From NCBI GenBank assembly GCA_900078775.1, contig LT549889.1, positions 3,906,001 through 3,970,000 on the forward strand: a stretch of DNA of 64,000 nucleotides, in the 5' to 3' direction. The first letter of the stretch is position 1, and the number at the start of each line of letters is the position of its first letter. The notes beneath the pieces are model-generated. The model did not search any database. It saw only the letters and a program-made list of their open reading frames with translations, and was not told the DNA's origin. Source of the stretch: Mycolicibacterium aurum (GTDB lineage Bacteria > Actinomycetota > Actinomycetes > Mycobacteriales > Mycobacteriaceae). Made by a program: the position numbers and the translations under genes. Shown piece after piece: positions 24,784-32,855 of this stretch.

Positions 24784-25746
24784 TCAGCCGGTGAAGCAAT
24801 TGCGGTAGTCGCTGGGCGTGGTGTGCAGCTGCCGGGTGAAGTGGTGCCGGTAAGTCGCCGGCGAGTCGAATCCGACCCGGGCCGCGATCTGTTCGATGGA
24901 CAGGTCGGCGGATTCCAGCAGTGCGAGGCTGGCCTGGATGCGCTGCTCGATGAGCCATTTGATCGGTGTGGTGCCGGTGGCCTTGGCGAACTGGCGCAGA
25001 TAGCTGCGCCGCGACATGGCCGACTGGGCGGCCAGCTCGTCCAGGGTGATGGGCCGGTCCAGGTGTTCCAGCGCCCAGGCCATTCCGGCCGCGATGCGAC
25101 CGTCGGCGGCCGGTTCGGGCACCGGGGTGTCGATGTACTGGGCCTGCCCGCCGGCCCGGTGCGGGGAGATCACCAGCCGCCGGGCCACGTCGTTGGCGAC
25201 CCGCATCCCGTGATCGGTGCGCACGATGTGCAGGCAGAGATCCAGCCCGGCGGCGCAGCCCGCGCTGGTGAGCACCCGGCCGTTGTCCACGTACAGCGGG
25301 GCCGGGTCCACGGCGATCTCGGGGTACTGGCGCTGCAACCGGTCGGCGTAGATCCAGTGCGTGGTCGCCCGGCGTCCGTCGAGCACCCCGGCGGCGGCCA
25401 GCGCGAAGGCGCCCGAGCAGATCGACACCAGCCGGGCGCCCCGGGCGTCGGCGGCCCGGATGGCCGCCACCAGGTCGGCGGACGGGGCCGCGCGGACGTC
25501 GCGGACGCTGGGGATCAGCACGGTGTCCGCGACCGCCAGGTCCTCGAGGCCGTAGGAGGTGCGCATGACCGCCCCGCCCAGCATCCGCACCTCGGGTTGT
25601 TCCGAGCAGAGCTCGACGGTGTAGCCCGGTGGCGCGACGCCCGCGGAGAACGGTCCGGGCAGGTCGGCCATCCCGAAGATCTCGGTGGCCAGGCCCGATT
25701 CGAAACCGGTCATGCCGTCGTAGGCGAGGATCGCCACGGTATGCAT
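24784..25746 (-). CDS. GlxA-type AraC-family regulator with DJ-1/PfpI domain
   Basis: A 320-residue regulator. Residues 1 to about 175 form a DJ-1/PfpI-like domain (VAILAYDGMTGFESGLATEIFG, with the nucleophile-elbow Cys in VSICSGAFALAAAG), and the C-terminal 100 residues are an AraC DNA-binding pair of helix-turn-helices (TLDELAAQSAMSRRSYLRQFAKATG and IEQIAARVGFDSPATYRHHFTRQL). GlxA proteins control amide, carnitine or quaternary amine catabolism; no target is obvious here. Possibly linked to the adjacent acyl-CoA ligase gene downstream on the same strand. Confidence 0.9.
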   Translation of the reverse strand: MHTVAILAYDGMTGFESGLATEIFGMADLPGPFSAGVAPPGYTVELCSEQPEVRMLGGAVMRTSYGLEDLAVADTVLIPSVRDVRAAPSADLVAAIRAADARGARLVSICSGAFALAAAGVLDGRRATTHWIYADRLQRQYPEIAVDPAPLYVDNGRVLTSAGCAAGLDLCLHIVRTDHGMRVANDVARRLVISPHRAGGQAQYIDTPVPEPAADGRIAAGMAWALEHLDRPITLDELAAQSAMSRRSYLRQFAKATGTTPIKWLIEQRIQASLALLESADLSIEQIAARVGFDSPATYRHHFTRQLHTTPSDYRNCFTG

Positions 25747-25818
25747 GTCACTATGTTAACGAAGCGCGGCACCAGTGCCACTGTTGCTGGGCGGCCGACG
25801 GGGGCATCGTCGGAAACA

Positions 25819-25994
25819 TGACGAACACACCCAAGCGCTTCCGCACGCTCGCCGCGTTCGTCGCGGGCCTGCACACCGGCAACGGGCTCGCGCACGGCGT
25901 GCGACCGGACCGCACCTCGACAGCAAGAAACCCCCGGGCTCGCCGCTTCGAGGACGGTGGGCCCGGGGGTTTCCGGTCTGGCTGCCGAGGCTAG
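25819..25994 (+). CDS. possible small protein frame (doubtful)
   Basis: ATG 25819 opens a 58-residue frame (MTNTPKRFRTLAAFVAGLHTG at its start). The first 35 codons look coding by composition, but the 3' part runs through the fadBA terminator hairpin, so the natural protein, if any, may have been truncated. No family is recognised. The 245-base gap 25747-25990 otherwise holds only the terminator. Confidence 0.25.
25927..25973 (-). terminator. intrinsic terminator of the fadAB operon
   Basis: A perfect 13-bp inverted repeat, GAAACCCCCGGGC (25927-25939) and GCCCGGGGGTTTC (25961-25973), with a 21-base loop, starting 18 bases after the fadB stop. On the minus strand the stem ends in GGGGGTTTC-type sequence followed by T-poor DNA, so it is a strong stem with a weak U-tract. 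Confidence 0.75.
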
Positions 25995-28138
25995 GCCTCC
26001 AGCGAGGCGGGCGGGTTGAAGCGGTCGCCGTAGCGGGCGGCCAGCTCCTTGGCCCGGGCCACGAACGCGGCCTTACCGACGCCGTGTGCACCCTCGTAAC
26101 CGACGATGTACTGCGCGGAACCACCGGTGTACGGCGGGAAGCCGATACCCATGATGGAGCCGATGTTCGCGTCGGCGGTCGAGGTGAGCACGCCCTCGTC
26201 GAGGCACTTCTGGGTTTCCAGCGCCTCGGCGAACAGCATCCGGTCGATGGCGTCCTGCAGCGGGATGTCCGTGCTTCCCGAGTTGAACGTCTCGGACAGG
26301 CCCGACCACAGGCCGACGCGCTTGCCGTCCACGTACTCGTAGAAGCCGGCACCCTTCAGACGCGACGGGCGACCGATCTCGATCATCTTGTTGACGACGA
26401 CCTCGGCCGGGTGCGGCACATAGGTCTCGCCCGCGGCCTCGGCGGCCTTGCGGGTCTCGCCGGCGATCTTCTGCATGAGCTCCAGGTTGAGCTCATCCGA
26501 GAGCTGCAGCGGCGCGGCCGGGTAACCGGCCTGGGCGCCCGCCTGCTCGATGGTGGCGGCCGGGACACCCTCGCCCAGCATGGCCAGCGCCTCGTTGACG
26601 AAGGTGCCGATGACGCGGCTGGTGAAGAAGCCGCGGCTGTCGTTGACCACGATCGGGGTCTTCCTGATCGCCAGGGTGTAATCGAACACCCGGGCCAGCG
26701 CCTCGTCGGACGTCTTCTCGCCCTTGATGATCTCCACCAGCGGCATCTTGTCCACGGGGCTGAAGAAGTGGATCCCGATGAAGTCCTCCTGGCGCTTCAC
26801 CCCGGTCGCCAGACCGGTGATCGGCAGGGTGGAGGTGTTGCTGCCCAGCAGCGCGTTCGGCTCGACGATGTCCTCGATCTCCTGGAACACCTTGTGCTTG
26901 AGTTCCTGGTTCTCGAAGACGGCCTCGATGACGAAGTCCACGCCCTTGAGATCGGCCGCATCCGCGGTCGGGTGGATCTTGGCCAGCAGCGCCGCCGACT
27001 TCTCTTCGGTGGTCTTGCCGCGCTTGAGCGCCTTGGCCTCCAGGTTCTCCGAGTACGCCTTGCCCTTGGCGGCCGCTTCCGCGGTGACATCCTTGAGCAC
27101 GACGTCGTAGCCGGCCTTGGCCGACACGTAGGCGATACCGGCGCCCATCATGCCCGCGCCCAGCACGCCGATCTTCTTGATCTCCTGCTGCGGGATACCG
27201 GCGGGACGCGAGGCGCCACCGTTGATGGCCTGCAGGTCCAGGAAGAACGCCTGGATCATGTTCTTCGCGGTCTGCCCGGTGACCAGCTGCACGAAGTAGC
27301 GGCTCTCGATGCGGGTGGCGGTGTCGAAGTCGACCTGTGCACCCTCGACGGCGGCGTTGAGGATGGCCCGCGGTGCCGGCATCGGGGCGCCCTTGAGCTG
27401 CTTCTTCAGCAGCGCCGGGAAGGACGGCAGGATGGAGGCCAGGGCCGGGCTGGCCGGGGTGCCGCCGGGCATCTTGTAGCCCTTGGCATCCCACGGCTGC
27501 ACGCCGGCCTCGGGGTTCTCCTTGATCCACTTCTTCGCGGCGGGGATCAGCTCGTCGACGGACGGAACGAGCCGATCCACAAGCCCGATTTCGAGGGCCT
27601 TGGCCGGCGCGAACCGGGTGCCCTGGCTCAGCACCTCCATGAAGGCCTTCTGCACACCGAACATGCGCACGGTGCGGGCGACGCCGCCGCCACCGGGCAG
27701 CAGGCCCAGGGTGACCTCGGGCAGGCCGATCACCACGCCGCGCACGTCGGCGGCGATGCGGTGATGGGTGGCCAGCGCGATCTCCAGGCCGCCGCCGAGG
27801 GCGGCGCCGTTGATGGCCGCCACGACGGGCTTGCCCAGGGTCTCCAGCTTGCGCAGGTCGGCCTTGATCGCCTCGACCTCGGCGAAGGACGCCGCCGCGT
27901 CGTCGGGGCCCACGTTGATCATGGCCTTGAGGTCACCACCGGCGAAGAAGGTCTTCTTCGCGCTGGCGATGACGACGCCGGTGATCGAATCCTTCTCTTC
28001 CACAAGCCGATTGACGGCGTTGTGCATGGATTCCTTGTAGTGCTCGTTCATCACGTTGGCCGAGCCGGTGGGGTCGTCCAGCGTCAGGGTGACGATGCCG
28101 TCGGCATCCTTGTCCCACTGAATGGTGTTCTCTGCCAT
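25991..28138 (-). CDS. fadB: 3-hydroxyacyl-CoA dehydrogenase/enoyl-CoA hydratase FadB
   Basis: A 715-residue bifunctional beta-oxidation alpha subunit. The hydratase half (1 to about 300) has the oxyanion loop AGGDLKAM and GAALGGGLEIA with the catalytic Glu in IGLPEVTLG. The dehydrogenase half begins at KKIGVLGAGMMGAGIA (NAD site, about 320) and has the catalytic HFFSPVDKMPLVEI and NDSRGFFTSRV motifs. Works with FadA as a trifunctional complex that shortens acyl-CoAs. ATG 28138 lies nine bases after the fadA stop. Same arrangement as Rv0860. Confidence 0.96.
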   Translation of the reverse strand: MAENTIQWDKDADGIVTLTLDDPTGSANVMNEHYKESMHNAVNRLVEEKDSITGVVIASAKKTFFAGGDLKAMINVGPDDAAASFAEVEAIKADLRKLETLGKPVVAAINGAALGGGLEIALATHHRIAADVRGVVIGLPEVTLGLLPGGGGVARTVRMFGVQKAFMEVLSQGTRFAPAKALEIGLVDRLVPSVDELIPAAKKWIKENPEAGVQPWDAKGYKMPGGTPASPALASILPSFPALLKKQLKGAPMPAPRAILNAAVEGAQVDFDTATRIESRYFVQLVTGQTAKNMIQAFFLDLQAINGGASRPAGIPQQEIKKIGVLGAGMMGAGIAYVSAKAGYDVVLKDVTAEAAAKGKAYSENLEAKALKRGKTTEEKSAALLAKIHPTADAADLKGVDFVIEAVFENQELKHKVFQEIEDIVEPNALLGSNTSTLPITGLATGVKRQEDFIGIHFFSPVDKMPLVEIIKGEKTSDEALARVFDYTLAIRKTPIVVNDSRGFFTSRVIGTFVNEALAMLGEGVPAATIEQAGAQAGYPAAPLQLSDELNLELMQKIAGETRKAAEAAGETYVPHPAEVVVNKMIEIGRPSRLKGAGFYEYVDGKRVGLWSGLSETFNSGSTDIPLQDAIDRMLFAEALETQKCLDEGVLTSTADANIGSIMGIGFPPYTGGSAQYIVGYEGAHGVGKAAFVARAKELAARYGDRFNPPASLEA

Positions 28139-28147
28139 GAGTTTTCC

Positions 28148-29356
28148 TTAGACCCTCTCGATGATGGTGGCCACGCCCATGCCGCCGCCGACGCACAGCG
28201 TCATCAGCGCACGGCGAGCGCCGCGACGCTCGAGCTCGTCGACCATGGTTCCGGTGATCATGGCGCCGGTGGCGCCGAGCGGGTGGCCCATCGCGATGGC
28301 GCCACCGTTGACGTTGAGCTTCTCGTCCGGGATGCCCAGGTCCTTCTGGAACTTCAGCACCACGGAGGCGAAGGCCTCGTTGAGTTCGAACAGGTCGATG
28401 TCATCGACGGTCAGGCCGGCGCGGTCGAGCACCTTCTGGGTGGCCGGGGTGGGGCCGGTCAGCATGATGACCGGGTCGGCGCCGGAGGTGGCGGTGGCCA
28501 CAATACGGGCGCGCGGGGTCAGCCCCTGCGCCTTGCCGGCCTCCTCGGAACCGATCAGCAGCAGGGCGGCGCCGTCGACGATGCCCGAGCTGTTACCGCC
28601 GGTGTGCACGTGGTTGATCTTCTCCACGAAGTGGTACTTCTGCAGCGCCACATCGTCGAAGCCGCCCATCGCGCCGATGCCGTCGAACGCGGTCTTGAGC
28701 TTGCCCAGGCTCTCCACGGTGGAACCGGGGCGCATGTGCTCGTCGTTGTCCAGCACGACCAGGCCGTTCTGATCCTTGACCGGCACGACCGACTTGGCGA
28801 AGTAGCCGCCGGCCCATGCCGCCGCGGCGCGCTCCTGGGAGCGGGCGGCGTAGGCGTCCACGTCCTCGCGGGAGAAGCCCTCGATGGTGGCGATCAGATC
28901 GGCGCCGATGCCCTGCGGGACGAACCCGATGCGGTAGTTGGTCTCCGGGTCACCGGCCCAGGCGCCGCCGTCGGCACCCATCGGGACACGGCTCATCGAC
29001 TCGACGCCGCCGGCGAGCACCAGGTCGTCCCAGCCGGACCGGACCTTCTGGGCGGCCAGGTTGACGGCCTCCAGGCCGGAGGCGCAGAAGCGGTTGAGCT
29101 GGAAGCCACCGGTGGTGTCCGGTAGACCGGCCACCAGGCCGGCGGTGCGGGCGATGTCGCCGCCCTGGTCACCGACGGGCGAGACGCAGCCCAGGATGAG
29201 GTCGCTGATCAGGGTCTCGTCCAGGTCGGGGAACCGGACCCGGATCTCGTTGATCAGGCCGACCACCAGGTTGACCGGCTTGATCTCGTTCAGGGCGCCG
29301 CCGCGCTGCTTACCGCGCGGGGTGCGGATCGCCTCGTAGATGAAGGCTTCGGACAT
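28148..29356 (-). CDS. fadA: acetyl-CoA acyltransferase (thiolase) FadA
   Basis: A 402-residue thiolase. The nucleophilic Cys lies in LNRFCASGLEAVNLA (about residue 92), the second-site motifs are NEAFA, GGAIAMGHPLGATGA and the C-terminal CVGGGMG. Catalyses the last step of beta-oxidation and forms a complex with FadB. ATG 29356 is preceded by AAAGGGAACAAC; the longer frame to 29443 lacks thiolase sequence and covers the promoter region. First gene of the fadAB operon. Confidence 0.96.
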   Translation of the reverse strand: MSEAFIYEAIRTPRGKQRGGALNEIKPVNLVVGLINEIRVRFPDLDETLISDLILGCVSPVGDQGGDIARTAGLVAGLPDTTGGFQLNRFCASGLEAVNLAAQKVRSGWDDLVLAGGVESMSRVPMGADGGAWAGDPETNYRIGFVPQGIGADLIATIEGFSREDVDAYAARSQERAAAAWAGGYFAKSVVPVKDQNGLVVLDNDEHMRPGSTVESLGKLKTAFDGIGAMGGFDDVALQKYHFVEKINHVHTGGNSSGIVDGAALLLIGSEEAGKAQGLTPRARIVATATSGADPVIMLTGPTPATQKVLDRAGLTVDDIDLFELNEAFASVVLKFQKDLGIPDEKLNVNGGAIAMGHPLGATGAMITGTMVDELERRGARRALMTLCVGGGMGVATIIERV

Positions 29357-29437
29357 GTGTTGTTCCCTTTCGGGTGGGTGACAGGGGACGTCCATCCGGA
29401 CGGTGTTCCACTGGTCGCGCAGCCTAACAGGGTCGCA

Positions 29438-29453
29438 AACCAACCTGTTGGTT
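29438..29453. promoter_or_regulatory. palindrome in the fadA promoter region
   Basis: AACCAACCTGTTGGTT, arms AACCAAC/GTTGGTT around a 2-bp centre, about 80 bases upstream of fadA. A TAGGCT -10-like hexamer (29426-29421, minus strand) follows, so the palindrome would overlap the -35 region, as expected for a TetR-type repressor of fatty-acid genes. The centre AACnnGTT resembles the KstR half-sites but the outer bases differ. Confidence 0.5.
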
Positions 29454-29491
29454 GGGCGTCTGAACTGGGCTGCCTGTCACCCCACACGTCT

Positions 29492-30619
29492 TCAGGCGGT
29501 GCGGGACTCCTCGATGTCGGCGAGCGTCGGGTAGTCGATGTAGCCCGCCGGGCCGGCGGCGTAGAAGGTGCTGACGTCGGGTTCGTTGAGCTCGGCGCCG
29601 AGCACCAGGCGGTCGACCAGGTCCGGGTTGGCCAGATACGCCCGGCCCACCGCGACGGCGCTGACCGCACCCCATTCGACCAGGCCTTCCAGCTCGGCGA
29701 AGTCGGTGTGACCGTCGGCGTTGTATTCGCGCCCGGTGTTGAGCACCAGGGTGCCGCCCCACAGCGCGCGGATCGCGCCGAAGGTCTGCGTCGACGGGTC
29801 GATCAGCACGTGCAGGTAGGCGATCTCGAGGCCGGCGATGCGGTTCAGCAGGGCCTCGTAGGTGCTCGCCGGGTCGTTCTCGCGCATATCGCCGGCGGTG
29901 CCCCCGGGTGAGATGCGCACCCCGACCCGGTCGGCGCCGATCTCGTCGGCCACCGCCTCGATCACCTCGGCGGTCAGCCGGGCCCGATTCTCCGGGGTGC
30001 CGCCGTAGCCGTCAGTGCGGACGTTGGTGACGTCGGAGAGGAACTCGTGCAGCAGGTAACCGTTGGCGGCGTGGATCTCCACCCCGTCCATCCCGGCGTC
30101 CACGGCCCGGCGCGCGGCCGAGCGGAACTGCTCGACGATCGAGGCGATCTCGTCGAGACGCAGCGGGCGCGGCACCGGCAACGGCTGCTTACCAGACGGG
30201 GTGTGGGCCGTCATGTCGGCCGCGATGGCCGACGGGCCGACGGTTTCGAAGCCGCTGATCTCCGGGTGGGCCATCCGCCCGACGTGCCAGAGCTGGACGA
30301 ACATGTTCCCGCCGCGGGCATGCACCGCCGCGGCAACCTCGGCCCACCCGGCCTGCTGGCGATCGGTGTAGATGCCCGGGGTGTTGAGGTAGGCGCCGTT
30401 GGCCTGCTCGCAGACGGCGGTGGCCTCGCTGACGATGAGCCCCGCGCAGGCCCGCTGGGCGTAGTACTCGGGGGCCAGATCCGATGGGGTGCCGTCGGTT
30501 TGGGCCCGGGACCGGGTCAGCGGCGCCATGAAGATCCGATTGGTCGCCTCGACCGCGCCGACGCGCAGCGGGGTGAGGAGTTTGGCGTCTGACGGGAGGC
30601 GGTAGGTCTGATCGGTCAC
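29492..30619 (-). CDS. old yellow enzyme-family ene-reductase
   Basis: A 375-residue FMN TIM-barrel enzyme. Visible are MAPLTRSRAQTDGTPS, FVQLWHVGRMAHP, the active-site segment VEIHAANGYLLHEFLS (His/Asn pair and proton-donor Tyr) and TVLNTG/GRAYLANPDL-type phosphate-binding strands near the C-terminus. Reduces activated C=C bonds, often of electrophilic xenobiotics. GTG 30619 is chosen because the conserved N-terminus starts soon after; GTG 30628 is also possible. Single gene. Confidence 0.92.
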   Translation of the reverse strand: MTDQTYRLPSDAKLLTPLRVGAVEATNRIFMAPLTRSRAQTDGTPSDLAPEYYAQRACAGLIVSEATAVCEQANGAYLNTPGIYTDRQQAGWAEVAAAVHARGGNMFVQLWHVGRMAHPEISGFETVGPSAIAADMTAHTPSGKQPLPVPRPLRLDEIASIVEQFRSAARRAVDAGMDGVEIHAANGYLLHEFLSDVTNVRTDGYGGTPENRARLTAEVIEAVADEIGADRVGVRISPGGTAGDMRENDPASTYEALLNRIAGLEIAYLHVLIDPSTQTFGAIRALWGGTLVLNTGREYNADGHTDFAELEGLVEWGAVSAVAVGRAYLANPDLVDRLVLGAELNEPDVSTFYAAGPAGYIDYPTLADIEESRTA

Positions 30620-30705
30620 CCGGTGCACAGCGCCGCGGGCGACCGATCTATTCCCCGTTGCCCAATGTCACGGCGTGCGTGCGACTTTGGACACGGTGGT
30701 TCACA

Positions 30706-31140
30706 TCAGTCCGGCACGATCGCGGTGACGCGGATCTCGACCCGCATGTCCGGCGCCCCGAGCACCGGGACGCCGGTCTGGGTCCAGATGGGGGCGCGGT
30801 CACCCAGTCGCTTGCGGAACTGCGCCACCATGACGTCGTTGTGCGCGGCGCCGATGGTATCCGGTTCGGCGGGCACGTGATACGAGTTCACGTGCACGAC
30901 ATCGCGCCAGCTCGCGCCGGCGGTGGCCAGGGTGCGTTCGACGTTGTCGAAGGCCCGCACGATCTCGTCCTCCAGCGACTCCGGGAAGTTGATGTCGTCA
31001 TCCCAGCCGCCCTGGCCGGAGATCTCCACCCGGTTCCCGATTCGCACCGCCTGGCTGTAGCCCAGCAGATCGAACAGCTTCTCGCCGAACCCCGGGGTGA
31101 CGAAGAATTCCACATCCTGACGCTCTTTCACTTCATGCAT
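30706..31140 (-). CDS. RidA/YjgF-family protein
   Basis: A 144-residue RidA-fold protein: GYSQAVRIGNRVEISGQGGWD in the middle of the first half, NVERTLATAGASWRDVVHVNSYHV, then RAPIWTQTGVPVLGAPDMRVEIRVTAIV at the C-terminus, with the catalytic Arg (MRVEIRVTA) present. The family hydrolyses reactive enamines/imines. Start choice is uncertain: ATG 31140 lies inside an operator palindrome, GTG 31131 and 31113 are alternatives. Divergent from a MarR regulator that probably represses it. Confidence 0.85.
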   Translation of the reverse strand: MHEVKERQDVEFFVTPGFGEKLFDLLGYSQAVRIGNRVEISGQGGWDDDINFPESLEDEIVRAFDNVERTLATAGASWRDVVHVNSYHVPAEPDTIGAAHNDVMVAQFRKRLGDRAPIWTQTGVPVLGAPDMRVEIRVTAIVPD

Positions 31141-31148
31141 GAAGTGAA
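31127..31148. promoter_or_regulatory. MarR operator 1 (ridA start region)
   Basis: A perfect 22-bp palindrome with half-site TTCACTTCATG, covering the ridA ATG at 31140. A repressor bound here would block ridA initiation. Confidence 0.75.
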
Positions 31149-31160
31149 CCGTACACGCGA

Positions 31161-31180
31161 TCACTTCACGCGTAAAGTGA
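31161..31180. promoter_or_regulatory. MarR operator 2 (marR promoter)
   Basis: TCACTT-N8-AAGTGA, the same half-site as operator 1 with one symmetry mismatch pair, centred 33 bp from it, about three helical turns. It contains TAAAGT (31173-31178), a -10-like hexamer seven bases upstream of the marR ATG (31186), so marR would be leaderless and autoregulated. Confidence 0.75.
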
Positions 31181-31185
31181 CGGGC

Positions 31186-31656
31186 ATGGACGAGCCCCGT
31201 TGGCTGACCCTGCCGGAGAAGGAGGCGTGGACCGGTCTGGTCTCGCTGATGATGTTGCTGCCCAACAAACTCGAATCCCCGCTGCGCGAGGTCGACCTGA
31301 CCCTGTTCGAGTACCTGGTGCTCAGCCACATCTCCGAGGCCCCGGACCGCCGGATCCGGATGAGCGATCTGGCGTTCCTGGCCAGCGGGTCACTGTCACG
31401 GCTGTCCAACGTGGTCAAACGGTTCGAGGCGCGGGGCTGGGCGACCCGGTCCCCGGATCCCGAGGACGGCCGCTACACCCTCGCCTCGCTCACCGACACC
31501 GGCTATGCGCTGGTGACCGAGGCGGCCCCGATCCACGTGCGCGCAGTGCGCGAGCTCGTCCTGGACCCGCTCACCGCCACCGATCTGGCCGCCCTCACCC
31601 GGATCGCGGCCAAGCTGCGGGTGGTGCCGCCCGGGCTGGAGACCAAACCGGATTAG
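31186..31656 (+). CDS. MarR-family regulator (of ridA)
   Basis: A 156-residue winged-helix protein: DLTLFEYLVLSHISEAP, recognition region RIRMSDLAFLASGSLSRLSNVVKRFEARG, wing DPEDGRYTLASLTDTG. The DxRxxxxxLT wing pattern is standard for MarR. Located between ridA and luxR, divergent from ridA across two symmetric TTCACTT operators. The effector is unknown. The stop overlaps that of the convergent luxR gene by four bases. Confidence 0.9.
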   Translation: MDEPRWLTLPEKEAWTGLVSLMMLLPNKLESPLREVDLTLFEYLVLSHISEAPDRRIRMSDLAFLASGSLSRLSNVVKRFEARGWATRSPDPEDGRYTLASLTDTGYALVTEAAPIHVRAVRELVLDPLTATDLAALTRIAAKLRVVPPGLETKPD

Positions 31657-32660
31657 GCGCTGCGGGCGGCGTTCTCGGTACCCAGCAGCAGCCGCCCCGA
31701 CAGCAGCCCCCAGGCCACCGCGGCCGACACGCAGGCCGCCCGGTTACTGGCCCCGAGCTTGGCCTGGGCGCTCTCCATGTGGTGTCCCGCGGTCCGGGCG
31801 CTGATGAACAGCTGCGCGGCGATCTGATTGTTGGTCAACCCCTGCGCGGCCAGGGTGAGCGTGTCGAGTTCGCGGGGTGTGACGGCGAACGGCAGCGGTT
31901 CCCGGCTGACCAGGATCACCCCGGACAGGCTGTCCTGCGCGAACCGCGGTGCGGTGTTGATGTGCCGGGCGTGCAGCCAGGCGCCGCCGTCGAGCCAGCG
32001 GGTCACCTCGGGCCGGAACGCCAGACCGGGCCCGCGGGCGGCCAGGGTCATATCCGCCACAAGTGCCCGGTCCAGCGGCTGCTCGAATGTCTCGCCGTGG
32101 ATCAGCAGGTGCGCCTGCCCGGTACCGTCGACCGCCCAGGCCTGCGCCTCCGGTGCCACCAGTTCGGCGACCATCCGCGGGCGCACCGAGAAGTCCAGGT
32201 GTGCGGCGATCTGGGCGCGCAGCGCATTGATCTGCGCGACGTCGTCATCGCTGGGATAGCGGGCGTCGTCACAGTTGACGTGGATGGTGCCGGCGTAGGT
32301 GCCGTCCGCGGTGACCAGCCGGGCCGACAACCCCTCGTCGAAACCGGCGGGCACGAAAACACCCTGCACCGAATAGGTCTCGCGGTACTCCGGGAAATCC
32401 CGCCAGCGCAGCGCACCCAGTCCTCGCACCCGCATGGTGTCGAACAGCGGATCGTGGTCGACGAACCAGGTGTTCAGGTGGTCCATCACATTGTCCGGGT
32501 AGCCGTGATTGGCGACCGCCACATGCCGGCGGCGGATCGGATCCCACAGGCTGATCGCCGACGCCGAGGAGGCGGCCTTGGAGCTCAGCGTGTCCAGTAT
32601 CTCGTGCGCCCGCGTCTCGATACCGGCCGCGCTACCCAGCACGTCACCGTATCCGCCCAT
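31653..32660 (-). CDS. LuxR-family regulator of the urtA/urease cluster
   Basis: A 335-residue regulator. The N-terminal ~250 residues look like a GAF/PAS-type sensor region without recognisable ligand signature, and residues about 265-330 form a LuxR/GerE DNA-binding domain (VTPRELDTLTLAAQGLTNNQIAAQLFISARTAGHH, recognition helix ISARTAGHHMESAQAKLG). No receiver or kinase domain is present. Divergent from urtA, with a perfect inverted repeat (32763-32780) positioned for activation of urtA, so a local urea/urease regulator is likely (inference). Confidence 0.85.
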   Translation of the reverse strand: MGGYGDVLGSAAGIETRAHEILDTLSSKAASSASAISLWDPIRRRHVAVANHGYPDNVMDHLNTWFVDHDPLFDTMRVRGLGALRWRDFPEYRETYSVQGVFVPAGFDEGLSARLVTADGTYAGTIHVNCDDARYPSDDDVAQINALRAQIAAHLDFSVRPRMVAELVAPEAQAWAVDGTGQAHLLIHGETFEQPLDRALVADMTLAARGPGLAFRPEVTRWLDGGAWLHARHINTAPRFAQDSLSGVILVSREPLPFAVTPRELDTLTLAAQGLTNNQIAAQLFISARTAGHHMESAQAKLGASNRAACVSAAVAWGLLSGRLLLGTENAARSA

Positions 32661-32710
32661 CGGTCATCCTCATCTGTCCGGCCCCTGCGAATGCATCTTG
32701 GGCAGGCCGT

Positions 32711-32726
32711 GTTTCGGCGATGTTTC
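32711..32726 (-). promoter_or_regulatory. GlnR-box-like motif in the luxR/urtA intergenic region
   Basis: On the minus strand GAAAC-N6-GAAAC (AC-n9-AC), ending 10 nt before CAAGAT (32700-32695), a weak -10-like hexamer for luxR. The same motif with the same 10-nt spacing occurs before the NCS1 permease and gntR genes. GlnR, the actinobacterial nitrogen regulator, binds gTnAC-n6-GaAAC half-sites. Confidence 0.6.
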
Positions 32727-32762
32727 CGGGCCGCGGCGGCCACGAAACAGAGTCCGGCACAA

Positions 32763-32780
32763 ATGGGAGATTCCTCCCAT
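32763..32780. promoter_or_regulatory. inverted repeat, candidate LuxR operator for urtA
   Basis: ATGGGAG-ATTC-CTCCCAT, a perfect 7-bp inverted repeat with a 4-bp centre. A TACGCT -10-like hexamer follows at 32804-32809, so the repeat would be centred near -44 to -45, the usual place for a class II activator site. Confidence 0.65.
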
Positions 32781-32855
32781 AGCCCGCCGGCAGCGGTCGT
32801 TCCTACGCTTTGCGGCAACGATCCGGCGACCCCAACCTTTCGGAGGCGGCTTTTC

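Noticed and set aside
25775..29125. A frame of more than 1100 codons on the plus strand opposite fadAB
   Set aside because: It is antisense to two genes with complete catalytic motifs and has a Gly/Arg/His/Gln-rich composition typical of shadow frames in GC-rich DNA.
31200..32855. Plus-strand frame continuous with urtA back to 31200
   Set aside because: It overlaps marR and luxR, which have clear domains. urtA starts at 32856 with a ribosome site and signal peptide.
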